A stretch of 64,000 nt of DNA from Evernia prunastri (Eukaryota; Ascomycota; Lecanoromycetes; Lecanorales; Parmeliaceae): contig NKYR01000075.1 in NCBI GenBank assembly GCA_003184365.1, positions 62,398 to 126,397 of the forward strand, read 5' to 3'. Shown piece after piece: positions 35,275-47,350 of the stretch. The stretch's first letter is position 1. Every line of letters begins with the position of its first letter. The position numbers and the translations under genes are program-made. A model generated the notes under the pieces. The model was not told the DNA's origin and searched no databases. It saw only the letters and a list, made by a program, of their open reading frames with translations.

Positions 35275-36224
35275 GTCTTTTCTTCATGTATTAGCAACTG
35301 GCATACCATAGCTCGCGCAGTCATAGAGCCAAATTAAATAGCCATGACCCAGGTGTTGAAATTCTTACCGGACCATCAAACACGCTTCCTGGTTGATAGC
35401 CCGAGTTTGACTAGGAAGCTTCCTACCCCGCAGAAATATGGCTCAGTGGTTTTCCACGTGATTATCTTGAAAACACCCGGAACGGTGGGTATAATCCAAG
35501 ACGTTGGGTGACTTTTCGCCACGGTTCTGAGTTTCACTCCAAGCAACTCGAGGGCTTCGGAACACAGATGATTCGGCAGCTCAGGGGACTCGGCACTTAC
35601 ATACATTAGTACAATTGATTACTGGATCATACCTCGGTAGAATGAAGAATAAACAAACCGTACCTCGAAGGGTGTGATTCAGGTGGTGGGATTGGGAGAG
35701 GGGGAGGGGGACAAGGGGGGGTGGGCCGGTAGGTGGGGTATAATCTGGTAGGATGAATTCGATTAACCCTGGTGAAGCATATCGGAAGCTGTAGATCATC
35801 TCTGTTCCTTGACCAAGGTCTTATCCCGTTCCTGCCACCACTAGAGTAAATGTTGTTCAGTGTCCCCCAAGTCGTCTTTTGAATTTTGGATTATTGTCTC
35901 TATTTCGGGCTGTAGTCTGTACATCTCGTGTATGGAAGACGGCATGTTCCAAAGAATCCCATTGCCAGATATCATGTTCAAGCGATCGCTAAGGGTCTGA
36001 ATGGGACATTTCTAAGCCAAGAAAAGGCCAAGCAAAACCAGGGGCTTGGCGTCGGGACGGAGTCAAGTCTTGACCGATGTTCAGCCCTACAACATAGGTA
36101 TGAATCATGAATACCGTCATTTCTCTTGGCCCGCTCCGCTCCGCTGTCTCTGGATAAATCACCCCAGTACAATCAAGAGCTACTCGCCAGCCAAGAGCCA
36201 AAGCCGAGCGTCAAAATTCGGAAT
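35275..36224. other. intergenic, no gene recognised
   Basis: Holds a G-rich purine segment near 35695-35725 (plus strand). No coherent coding frame. Confidence 0.4.
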
Positions 36225-37831
36225 ATGGAAGAAGTACCTGCTGAGCAGCATGGCCCTCCACCAGCTGAGGCTGCCAGTGCTGAGAGCTGGCTGAAGGGTC
36301 ACGTTGGACATCTCACCGCCCAGGAAGAGTCCTCATTTGAAGCATTCAAGAAATTGGCCGCAAAGGAGGGCTTCTATACTCCTGCTGCAGACAATAAGAA
36401 TGCCAGTCACGATGACGGCACCCTTATGTATAGAGTCTCCATTCATATATTACGCTCTACTTACCGTTCTCCAGCCGGTACCTGCGAGCTCGGAAGTTTA
36501 TCCCTCAAGAGGCGTTCATCCAATTCAAAGACACGGAGGTATGGCGCAGAGACAACGATCTAGTTGCACTTTACGAGAAGATAGAAATCCACGACTACCA
36601 GGAGGCCAGAAGTGTAGTGAGTCTGAGAGGCTTGAGGTAAATTTGCACGGAACGCTGACTGTCAAAGTACCCACAATGGACTGGTCGTCGAGATAAACGT
36701 GGCATTCCCGTCTACCTATACGAAGTCGGGAAATTGGATTCCAAGAAGATGATAGCGTACTCCTCCTCCACCTCCAAGTCAAAGGCCAAAGGGCCATCGC
36801 CTTCGAGGATGCTCCGGCTCTTCGCGTTGTATGAGAATCTCACTCGATTTGTCATGCCCTTATGCTCTGCGGTACCCGGAAGACCCAATCCGGAAACACC
36901 CATAGATCAATCGAACAACATTGTCGACATTTCACGTGTAGGGCTTAAACAATTCTGGAATCTGAGAAGTCATATGCAAGATGCAAGCACGCTGGCTACT
37001 GCTCATTATCCTGAGACATTGGACCGAATATTTGTAAGTCGTTTGCCATTCTCGCACCGACAATTGCATGCTGACCAGCCCCCCGAGATTATCGGCGCAC
37101 CTTCTTTCTTCCCCACTGTTTGGGGTTGGATTAAGAAATGGTTTGACCCTATTACTACCTCCAAAATCTTCATTCTTTCTCACCAACAAGTCCTCCCTAC
37201 TCTGAAATCCTTTATCGACATAGCCAACATCCCAAAGAAGTACGGTGGGGAGCTCGATTTCGAATGCGGGAAAATACCAGTGCTTGATCAACAAGTCAGA
37301 GATTGTCTCAGTATTGCAGCGGGATCAGATGCAGAGAAATTATTCCTGACAGCACCGGTCAGATGGATTAAGGCTGGAGACGACGACGAAATGACAGCAC
37401 TGGGCGTAGGAAGCATCGACGGAAAACAGAGGAGGGAAACTGTCGCAACACTGCACTCCCTCGCTGTTCGCGTTGCCACAAGTTCGAGCAGACATGCACA
37501 AAGTCAGGGGACTGAGACCGTTGGCGCGCCAGCAAGTCGGCCACCTACACATCACAATCAAGCAGCTTTACCCAGTCGCCCTGCCTCCAAAGGCCAGGCT
37601 ACGCCATCAAGCCGACCTACAAGCATTCAACCTGCCCCTGACGTAGATCTTGGCGCTGCATCTCTGCATGATCAACCAGTCCCCGCCTCTGGCGCTCTAC
37701 AACATCCCCTTCAAAATGGAGGACCGCCGGAAAAGATCAGCATGCCTCCTCCTCCTACTGAGATGGAGCGCACCAAGACGGATTTCTTCACACCACCTAG
37801 CAGTACTTCAGAACTGAAGTCCCTAGAATAA
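36225..37831 (+). CDS. Sec14-like CRAL-TRIO lipid-transfer protein
   Basis: Binds and exchanges phospholipids such as phosphatidylinositol between membranes (family knowledge). Exons 36225-36427, 36475-36616, 36668-37033 and 37088-37831 join in frame to 484 aa. The CRAL-TRIO N domain runs from about residue 20, with the conserved TLIRYLRARKF block spanning the first splice. The second intron falls before YPQWTGRRDKRGIPVYLYE. The lipid-binding domain shows IIGAPSFFPTVWGWIK, WFDPITTSKIFILS and IPKKYGGELDF, the signature end of the fold. The C-terminal 150 residues are Pro/Ser/Gln-rich and probably disordered, ending in an acidic/Pro stretch. The start codon is the first ATG before the EEVPAEQ segment; an open frame extends upstream without ATG. 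All introns use canonical sites (GTATAG, GTGAGT, GTAAGT). Confidence 0.88.
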
Positions 37832-40505
37832 GCAAGACATCATTTTTGGCGCTTGGTGCTGGGATCACCTCTTGCTTGTACGGTGGACTAGCGAGGCTCT
37901 TGCATGACCAAATCCTCACACATAGATCGTTTATCATGTTAGTGCATATGCTGATACGAACCCTTGCATCTCATTGGGCTATGCACATTGTTATTGCATT
38001 GCTTTACAGCATGTTTTGCCCTGTTGCGATGTATTCTTGAACTCATTTCTGGCGTATAATAAGATAGGACGATTTGCTATTAAAAAGGCTATAACTTTCA
38101 CAAGGATATTTGTAGTAAATGCTTTCTGTTCATTAAGCTCTTGGGGTATTAGGTCTTCTTCCAAACGCAGACAGCCTTCTATATACCCCAGAAATGTCTT
38201 TTAGTCAAGATCAAATGCCATATTTTGGGAAGGGAAAGGATCATATTGTTTTTCATATCTGTTTTGTTCCTCGGATCATTACCCAAAAAAGAACGATGCC
38301 GAATCCGAAATATACAACAGGACTAGGAATACAGCACAGATGATGGCAAGGAGATTTCTGGGTCTCCATCATCGTCTTTCAACACCGTCCGAGAGTAGCG
38401 TTCCGAAACTTGCTATATCGATGCTGACAGTCATGCCACAAGCCTGTCTCCTGTGAGACAGCTTGATCGTTAAAGCTCTCGCGTTGGAAATCAGTATTGG
38501 TATATCTTGACGCGTGTCCAACCAATACCCGATGCAGAGCCTGGCTGTAGAATCCTGCTGTATGATTGACGACAACATCAAGCAATGGGCGCTTGCTTAT
38601 GTTTCCAAAGTAGCCAGGAAAGGCAGGTTGCCGTAAATTATCAGAGTACCTTGAGCTTTGAAAGGTGACCACCGTATGTGGCTCAGTCACAGGAGGCCGT
38701 TTGGAGGCTAGCGTCTCGCACTCAATGTTTTTCGTGACTATATCATTCTTCCTTGTCTTTGCATCCGTGTCGATAGCGTAGACCTGGGTTGAATAGTGGT
38801 ATTATTGCGGACGAAGAGCCTGTTCTTTATTTCGATGAGATCGATGTCAAAAGTATATGTTTCTACGAAATGCTTGTCGATCCTCACTACCCTTTGAAGT
38901 CGGACACTTCCTTCGACGGTTCTATTTCTGCATTAGTGCGCAGGCGGGGGGCGCGGGGGAGGACATTGGCTGTTTCTGTTGCGATCTTGGACCAAGCTTC
39001 ATTTCTTCGAGCCTATCTCTGTTCGCAGACGATGAAGACAGAAAGTAGAGCCCGCATGCTCTAGACTAGATGCACGAAGATGCTCGGAAGGCGACCCCCC
39101 TGAACCGACCCGATTTACATATAAGGTAGCTAATGGACTGGGTGGGGCCATCCTTCCCACTTGTATTTTCATAGCGGGATTCAAAAGACTTGGTGAAAGG
39201 TAACTCGCAACCAGGCCAGCCACTTGCCAGCCTTGCATCCTTGTCTTAGCGCTGCACTAGACTTTCAGTTCCCGTGGCCGCCTTTTGTGATTTTTGAGGC
39301 AATTCGTAACGAGATGCCCACTCTCCGTGCAAAAAGACCGTCGATCCGCTTGGCCAAATCTCTATCACGCCCAACACAAGTTTTAGATCAGGTCGTACAG
39401 AGTGTTTGGGATGCCCTGCACTTCTGCATAGAACAGCTGTATACCTCGATGGCAAAGGAACGACCTTCAAAGATGTCGTGTTTGCAGCTATGCATTCCCG
39501 CAAGTATCCGACAGCTCAAGCAGGTGTTCAAGACAACCACACCTTTTGTCGATTCATGAATCATCCGGGAGTCGATTCAAGTATACCAGCGACTGGATTG
39601 GTACCCGTCGTTTTGACTCAGCAGTAATGATATGTAACGAAGGAGTCCCTCGCGCAGCCTTGCTCGAAGTATGCTGACCCATTGTCAGCAGTATTGATGC
39701 AAAACACGGCAAGCCAACCTCACACATCATTACTTATTAAAGAATTCCTACAGGTTCCTCTGCAGCATGTATCCAGCAAGTGCCTCTTGTTTGCATAGCT
39801 GCTGTACGGTTGAAGCTGACTCCGCAACGAGACTACTTGGCCGACGAGGCAGAAAGACTGGAAGCGAGCTGTCTGGTCGGAGCAACGCAATCGAATTTTC
39901 GTGTCAACATAGTATGCGATTTACCCACCAAGAACGCAGTAATCCAAGTCAGCAGACCCACTACGACTATGACGATTGGTTACTGTGAAGAGTTGGATGC
40001 TGATCACTTGTCCAATCACTCCAAGTGCATAAAAATGGTGTGGGATCATTTCGCTAGGCTTCCCGCTGACAGCGCCTTAAATTTGGACGGAAAATGCCCA
40101 AATGGTTCGAGCGCCTGATTAGTGAGTCAGACGGGTAAGCAAGCCGACCGGTGCCGAGCTGTCAGCCAACGATAATTGGAGCGGGTCGGTGAGAACTGCC
40201 ACGAGGCCCCGAACCTCGTAAGCCTTTTGAAGATTGATACCATGAGAAGCTTAGGCTCGAGATCAAGTGTGCTCCACGTGGTGGATTGTCTCAACAGTTG
40301 GTTGACACCAGGAACATCCCCCGGATCGTCCCTCACCTCCCTCGTCGCCGGTCATTGAACCCTTCCCGTCTCCTCAACATAATCCTTCGCTTTCATACCT
40401 ATGATATATTTATGATACTGTGATATTTTGTGTTGGCTGCTAAATGTCATCGTTGCTTTGCTTTGTTGTCTCCTTGCTTCTGAGACGCAATTCTCTTCTT
40501 GAGCC
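37832..40505. other. gene-free stretch with scattered coding-like fragments
   Basis: No gene could be assembled. Two plus-strand stretches look mildly coding: 39360-39630, with frames containing TAVYLDGKGTTFKDVVFAA, and 39780-40118, with CEELDADHLSNHSKC. The latter weakly recalls the DADH motif near the end of fungal alpha/beta-hydrolase domains. I could not join them or find a start, so they may be remnants. Confidence 0.3.
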
Positions 40506-42044
40506 ATGACCGACCGCGATGGCCAGGTGATCAGCGCATCTGTGACTCTACTCATTCTTCCGACTGTGTTCGTCGCTTTGCGCCTGATTTCGCGATGCAT
40601 GTCTCGAGCTGGCTTTTGGGTGTGTCAGATCACTTTCATGATCAAGCTTGAGACGAGGGGACTGACAGCCATTAGTGGGACGATATGACTGTGGTATTAG
40701 GGATGGTGAGATGATGCGATAGGCGAGTCTTTCGCAATTGCTCGAGGCTCAGACTACTGCAGATTTTTTCATGGGGTCCCAATATCATCAACATACTAGG
40801 CACGAAACGCCGCGTCCCGGCAGCCAGCATGATTTCTAACGACGCTCGCAGCCTCTCGCAATTCGCTCGGGCATCATTTCGCCGCGTTAAGCCTAGCCGC
40901 CAGGATATCCTTTTTCAAACACCTCTACGCCTTCGAGATACTGTATTCGCTTGGGATGGCATGTGTGAAATTCTCGGTGTAAGTATTAGCATAGATCTAC
41001 CTCCGATTCCGCAAACCGCTGGCTTAACGTCATCTGGTGCCAACAAGCATCCTGTTCCAATACCGGATCTTCCCTGTCCCATACTTCCGGCGTATCCTCA
41101 GTGCATGCGGTGCTTTCGTCGTCGCCTTTGAAGTCGCATCCACCATGGTTTTCATGCTCGAATGCGTACCAATTCGGGACTTCTGGGTGACTCTGGGCGG
41201 CAATCCCGTGCCAAAGCTCGGTGGTCGATGCATCAACCTTGTTCAGCTCTTGCTGGTACATGGGTCCATCAACACCATCACAGATTTTGCTCTCTTGCTC
41301 TTGGTAATTGATGTCTCTTAGCGAAGTTGTTCCATATCGCTAATGCGAGTGAAAGCCCTTGCCCATACTATGGCGTCTGAGAGCAAGCACGCTCCAAAAA
41401 TGTGTCCTGACTGGCATCTTCATCACTGGTCTGGTGTAAGCAATACCCTCGGCAAATTCATGTCGATTGAGACTGAAGATTCCTTGCAGTGTCACGGCCG
41501 TGAGTATGGTAAGGCTGTTTGTGATAGCCCGATTCCATGGAGGTGATCCTACCTGTGAGTAACTTCCACCAGAGGCTCACTCTCTTAATCAAGACCCCCG
41601 CCGTGTAACAAAAGTGACCTTTTAGATGTATTCGTCCCAACGCTCATCTGGACCGCTGCCGAACCCTCAATAGCCGTGGCATCAGCCTGCCTTCCCTCGC
41701 TGCGACCACTCTTCGTCCGCATCATATGGGGTGAAGCTCAGAGACCTCTCCTGAATCAAGGTGACCACCTTTCCCATCGTATGACCTCCGCGTGGCGCGG
41801 CGGTAGCAAGCCGCACGACCGAAGCTTCAATAGGTTGCTGGATGGCGGAAAGAGTACGCCTGGCTCATGGGCCAATACTGTGGCTGTGTACGGAGGTAAA
41901 CGGGTGCAGGGGACCGAGGACGAGATACTGCAGTTGGCCAGTCCCCAGGACGAGGCGGAGACGCCGATGAATCGCATCAGGGCGAAGACGACCGTCGTGC
42001 TCACGGTCAGCGAAAGGGTTGACTGGCAGGATAACCTGTTTTGA
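40506..42044 (+). CDS. PTH11/SAT4-type seven-TM receptor-like membrane protein
   Basis: A member of the fungal integral-membrane (rhodopsin-like) family to which the appressorium protein PTH11 belongs; ligands are mostly unknown. Eight exons fit: 40506-40619, 40676-40705, 40763-40775, 40852-40978, 41048-41303, 41356-41435, 41490-41554 and 41626-42044. They total 367 aa, and every junction keeps frame. Landmarks: TM1 (SVTLLILPTVFVALRLISR); the FWWDD motif across splice 1; LGHHFAAL; the long TM block ILYSLGMACVKFSVILF with YRIFPVPYFRRI; DFWVTLGG and GGRCINL; LPLPILWRLR; VSMVRLFV; FVPTLIWTAAEPSIAV; and SACLPSLRPLF. The C-terminal tail ends TTVVLTVSERVDWQDNLF, as is usual in the family. The third exon (13 nt) is the least certain. 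Unspliced, the locus looks like a pseudogene, but splicing restores it fully. Confidence 0.85.
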
Positions 42045-44721
42045 TGATGGGGATGGAGAATATAGGCTTTTGAGGGAGTTTTTTCCCGGGGTGGAGTGCC
42101 TAGGTTTTTCGGCTTGGTGACTACAATATAGAAAATTGGGAGCGATTTCAGTATGATAGATGCTTAGATGTGCCCTGGTCCTGGGGTAGCCACTGGATTG
42201 GATACTTTGGATCCCGCGTTGATTGCACATTGACCAATACCACAGGCCGAAGAGCATCTGTGCGCATCACAAGATCGCGCTGTCCGGTAAACCCCACCCA
42301 CTTCGGTCTGTCCTATCTAAGCGTCTGCCCTATCCAAGCTGCTTTTGCTTCGCGAGCTCAATTCCGCCTCTGTCCCTTTTTCCGTGCGAAGAATCAAGAG
42401 AACCCAATGCCGCGAAGCAGAGGTTTCGTGGGTTCAATTAGTTAGGCGCAACTAATATTGCTCCTTTTACGAGTCTCCATTTCAGCCAGGCTCCTACTAC
42501 TGACGCCAGTAGCCTCATCGCCATTATGAAGGAATATCGGAACGCTAGAGGAGTCGGGAGACGTCAGCCATCAGGTGATACGGTGCGGGGTCTGGAGCAG
42601 GAATGGAGACAGGGGTATCTTGCACACAGGAGCAGAATTTGATTGCGGAATGTTTGCCGGATCGTGTTCTTGGGCCTTGAGAATCATCTGGATGCATTTT
42701 CGATTATGCTGTAACCTCATTCTTGTGCCTTCACCGGTTTCACTTCTTACTGACAAAAGGGCAGGTGAGACATATGTTAGGCGTATCAATCGGCGGCTCA
42801 ACTTAGGCCACTTCTGTTCTCAGTAGAAGGGTTGGCGGGAAGACAAGTGATGGCGACTTGCCATTCGAGTAGTCAAATCTATTTAGCTGGGATTGTCTTG
42901 ACGGCTGTAGAAGAGAATAAGGGGCGAGACTGAAAGAGAGTGTAAGCGTCTGGAGCGTCTTTTACAGGTTTCATGGTGGATTCATTAGGATCACGACGTT
43001 TATATGTATGTCACCATTGTTGTGCAAAGGCCAATACTGGTGAATCTATTGAAGCCCAGCATTCACCCCTTAGCAATCTACTTCGTCTTTCTTTATCTTA
43101 ATCGGGTTCGAAGAACCTCAGCGTATCTTCCCCTCCCCTATCGAAACTCGCCAACACTGCTTCGTTCCGCACCAATCCTATCAGAGTCCCGGCTGGGATC
43201 AACAGTCCTCCTCGTCCTGGGTTTGCGAATTCTCCTTCTCCAAAGCGCTGTCGCCGTTTATGCACCCAACGAGTTCCTGCGTGGCCCGCCAGGGGCGCTT
43301 GAGTGTAAGCTAGCTCGCACTGAAGCTGGGTAGGCGACAAGTTGGAGAAATCCGGCTTGCGGTAAAGGGTGCGACGGGACAACATCCGCATCTGTGTTGG
43401 CGAATATGATGCGATACTCTTCATAATGAACCACCATCTGATTCGTTTTCCAAAACGTGGTTGGCATGAAGTAATGCTTATTGATGACTGTACACACTGA
43501 ACAAGCCATTCACCCGAAAACGCCCGAAATATTCGCGAAAAATGACAGCATTCATGGTTTGATCCCCCGGGTTGGCGGCGCTGATTACGAGAATGTGCGT
43601 GATATTGCTGGACAGCTTGTGGGTGAGATACTTCGGCTTAGCAGAGGTTAGGGCCTTGCCGTTAGTGCCTTGGATGGCCAGCTAGTGCATGAGCGGGCTG
43701 TCGCAGATATTGGCTGTGATGGGTTATCTAGACATGGCCACCAGGCTCTTGACCGCTGACGCACCGATCGCCGCTGCAGTGCATCGTGAATTTCATGACA
43801 GTGCTCTCAGAGCATAAAGCAATCCGGTCGTCGGACAGTGGCTTTGAGCGACCTCGCCGGCCCCGCGCCTGTCTCTGGTTCTCTCAGTTGATCCCGATAG
43901 CGCATCATGTAGCAGAAGGATCTCTTCGGCAACACCGCATATTTCCTGAGTGCTGCGTTTTGAATGTTGAAGAGCAGAAGGGACTTGGGCCAAATGTAGG
44001 ATTTATGCCGATCAGTACTGCTAGAGAAAGAGAGCCAATAGAGATAGGGAATAAATATTTAGTTCTCTTTGAGCACTGACCTCATCTCTTTCCCTTCTTC
44101 TTCGGTCTAGACCTCTCTTCCGAGTCATTTGGAATTGGTGAGTACTTGCATATACGGAAAGATGGTGATCGATATAGCGGCCAGTACGAATAAGCACACG
44201 GCGCACCCCTTATTGCTGATGCAGATACGGTCAACGGAGTGACGATCCGCACAAGCATTCTGTTTGCCACATGGGACGCAACGCATTGAACAGACTGCCC
44301 GGAGCCTCCCAAGCAGTGTTCGCAGGCATCTCTACCGTGCTGTAAAAGATTGCCCAGAAGCCTCGGCTGACGCGGGCACAGCCCGACAAGGCTGGTCTCA
44401 TGAGCAACTCGAGCCGATCTGGCAATCCAAGAGCCCATACGGCAAAGTTCAACAATCGATGTAAAACCCTGAAGGGCATATCACGATTACAGGCTTGTAG
44501 CATTTCAGAATGAATGCGACGGCAGGAGTGGTGAAGTGTGAAAGAATATCCAGGAGTGAGGTAGTTGCTACAGTGAAGCGGCGACTGGTCTTTTGACCAG
44601 CATGGCATTGTGTCATTGCATTCTCGACTTGCTGATCCTTTTCCAAGCGGTCTAACTCTTCAATCATGCGTCATTTTTAATCGCTATGTGCATGCACCAG
44701 CTCGATGTTAGTCCAAAATCT
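42045..44721. other. gene-free stretch, possibly containing decayed coding sequence
   Basis: Many overlapping medium-length frames occur on both strands but none has a recognised domain or consistent splice sites. A minus-strand stretch at 44231-44500 encodes a hydrophobic patch (motif LHRLLNFAVWALGLPD), and 43560-43680 (plus) has a coding-like frame that soon ends. I cannot say more. Confidence 0.3.
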
Positions 44722-47350
44722 TCATCCGGTATCTTTCACGTCCTCTCTCTTCGAGTCATTGCAATTTACGACTCCATGGATAGCATTGCATTGTTGGTTG
44801 AATTCAACAACTTGCTCATTGGGAGGGATAGCAATTTTCCGTAACCCCTCGACCTTCAACCCTCCTAGAGTCTCAGCTCTTGAAAGCGCGACATATTCCT
44901 GGCCTGGCTCGAACGAATTTCTCAGATCGACAATCACACGTCCCAAAGTCATACCCTGCGCTTTGTGCACAGTCATCGCCCAGCCAGCCACCAATGGAAT
45001 TTGGGTCCTGGAAAGTAGACTATAGGGTTCTTCGTCACCGAGCTCGTTCATCATGCAACGTGGGTAAATAGTCCTTTTTCTGCCATTGAGAAACTGGACT
45101 ATGGGCCACTCTTGTACTGCTGTACGTTTGACAAACACTCCGACCAACCCGTTCCTGCGGCTTGAATGATCCCAGTCACGTGGCACTTTGGGAAATAATT
45201 CGGGTTTGTGTTTTTCAAAGCCAACGATAATTCCTTGGCTGCCATTGGCCAGACTTGAGTCAAGATCCCAATTGACAAGAAGGATGACAAGCATTCCTTC
45301 CTTAAGTACAAGTCTTGGCTCAAACATATGCTCTCTCAGAGCTTCGTAGGTGTGACTCATCGGCTCCGGGCAGTGTTCTAGATTGATTTCAAAAGTCTTA
45401 CCCGCTGGATTGGGCCAAAAATTGTCAACGCACAAATAATTCAAAGCTCGCCCTGGAAGCCGCGCAAGTTCCATGTCGTTGACGGCCGCTACGTCTCCCC
45501 TCCTCGGATAGAGTCTAACAGCACCTTCTGTTTCAGACTCATGCTCAAGCAGATGCCATTTTTCGTCGACGCTCCAAGGTTGGCCGAGCCTAATTTTCTC
45601 GAGTATTGTCTTGAACTCAGCGTCTTTCTGTCGATGAATGAATTCGAGTTTGATGTGTTCAAAATCGCACGCCTTCCACGCCGAGCTGCGAAAAGCCCAC
45701 TTGTCAATATCATAAAATTGTGCTAAGCAGTGAGGGCATTCATATTTGCCATCCCAGGAAAGTGGTCCCAAAGTGGTGCCACACTCCAAGCAATATTCAA
45801 ATCCTTTGACCGGAGGAAGCTGGCAAAAATCGCCGGTTACTATGATTTGGACACCTCCAAAAGGCTCCTCGCTGTCCCTTGCGGATTTCATTATGCAATT
45901 GAGACGCTCAAAAACGTGATTTGCCACCATGCTTATTTCGTCCAGAACTAAGACCTCCGTTGCTTTAAGCCTTTTCCATACCTTTTTACGACGAGCTTCC
46001 TTCTCTAAATCCCTAAGCGACTGACCAAAAGAGCGTGGGACCCAGCCGGCGTAGTTATGCAAAGTCCTACCGTTTACCGCTAGCGCAGCCCTCCCAGTTG
46101 GAGCTACAATGTCCACCTTCTTCCCTTCTCTTCTGAGCAAAGGGACGAAATGCTTCAGGACGGTTGACTTTCCACAACCCGCTGACCCTGTGTAGAAGAC
46201 ATTTTTGCCGCTCATAATGAGTTCAACAAGGGCAAGCTGCTCAACGCATAGACGTGGCCAACTTCTTAGCTCATTGGCAGAGATCGAGTCCAGTACGACC
46301 GAATCATCGGGGAAATCGCCATAGTCAGAAGAGGAGCATAAGGGAGTGTCATCCAGGACTACACTGGAAGGGTCGAATGCGGCGTCTGGGAGTGGTGCGG
46401 TATTGGTGCGGTCAAGGGGTGTTACTTCTTCAAAACCGTCGCATCTAGGATTTTCCGGCAACGATAATTGGGGATATTTGATCTTGTCTGTGATATATTT
46501 TTCACTGCCGACATTGTCAAACGATATAGTCGAGGCGCCGCTGTGGTCTTCACGGTCCGTGGCTAGGATAATCTGACCGCTTGAATCAGCTTCCTCCGCA
46601 GGATCACAGAAGCAGCTATTCCTATCGGGACAGACACTGGTCAAGCGGCCGTCGCTAGAATATGACTCATCGGAACTGGCGTCATTGGCGACGAAACCAC
46701 TGCGATTCCGGCTTAGAGACAATGTACAGGCTGAACCGCTGTCCTGTGTGCTGGAACCGTCTGGATCGTAGATCGGGGCTGCTGCTGCCAGCTTTGTATG
46801 ATCTGTGGTTGTATAATCTGACTTCAGAACCGTAGCTTCTTCTAGAGTGCTATCATCATCCACAAACGACGCTTTTTTGCGTGACTCGATTTGGACTTCC
46901 CACGAAACTGGCCTGTCCTTTTTCTTTCCAGCAAGGGTATTTGGAGGGGTCTGAAGCTGTTGAGCGACGCAGGGGCAAGCCGTTGGGGGTTGGACCATGT
47001 AGCCTGATACTTGCACGCCAATCGGTTCCTCAGATGAGCCAGCAGGTGGTTCTTTCGATTGCTCGATATCTTTGCGTACAGCTCCGAATTCATCCCCTTG
47101 CTTCCACATCGTCTTATTCCCATAGTCCTGGAAGTCTCTCACTGCCTGGGCGCGCCCTCCCTCCTCAATAGTGTAGCCCTTGTGCTCAGGGCGTGAGAAG
47201 CCTTTCACTTGTTTCTCAGCTTCAGACCTGGCCTGAAGTCAGTATATCGCACCGGTGCAATGCAAGCAGATCTTACCATGTGTTGTATACGCCAGGGTTG
47301 CGTCCGACGAACACGGCATACGCGACTTTTGGTGCTTTGTTTCTAGGCAT
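44722..47350 (-). CDS. PIF1-family DNA helicase fused to an RNase H1-type hybrid-binding (viroplasmin) domain
   Basis: A superfamily-1B 5'-3' DNA helicase. Exon 1 (47350-47277) and exon 2 (47227-44722) join through GTAAGA/CCAG to 859 aa. The join reads YAVFVGRNPGVYNTW then SEAEKQVKGFS, which is the RNase H1 N-terminal hybrid-binding / caulimovirus viroplasmin fold (residues about 9-45). A linker of about 320 residues follows, acidic and Ser-rich. The helicase core starts near 350: Walker A GSAGCGKST at 372-380, APTGRAA, Walker B DEIS at 454-457, TGDFCQLPPV, a CxxC-14-CxxC zinc-ribbon-like insert at about 504-525, and the C-terminal VHKAQGMTL and YVALSRAE motifs. All ATPase motifs are intact. 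Canonical PIF1 in yeast and human lacks the N-terminal domain. There is no Helitron Rep domain or transposon end nearby, so it looks like a host gene; a domesticated element is the alternative. Confidence 0.87.

Noticed and set aside
40829..41131. Separate open frame inside the PTH11-like locus
   Set aside because: It is an out-of-frame reading of exons 4-5; the spliced frame matches the receptor family throughout.
42045..44720. Multi-exon gene in the 42-44.7 kb interval
   Set aside because: Frames are overlapping and short, with no consistent splice sites or recognised motifs.
44722..47350. Helitron transposon encoding a Rep-helicase
   Set aside because: The helicase lacks the Rep (HUH) and Helitron-like N-terminal domains, and no CTRR-hairpin end was seen nearby.
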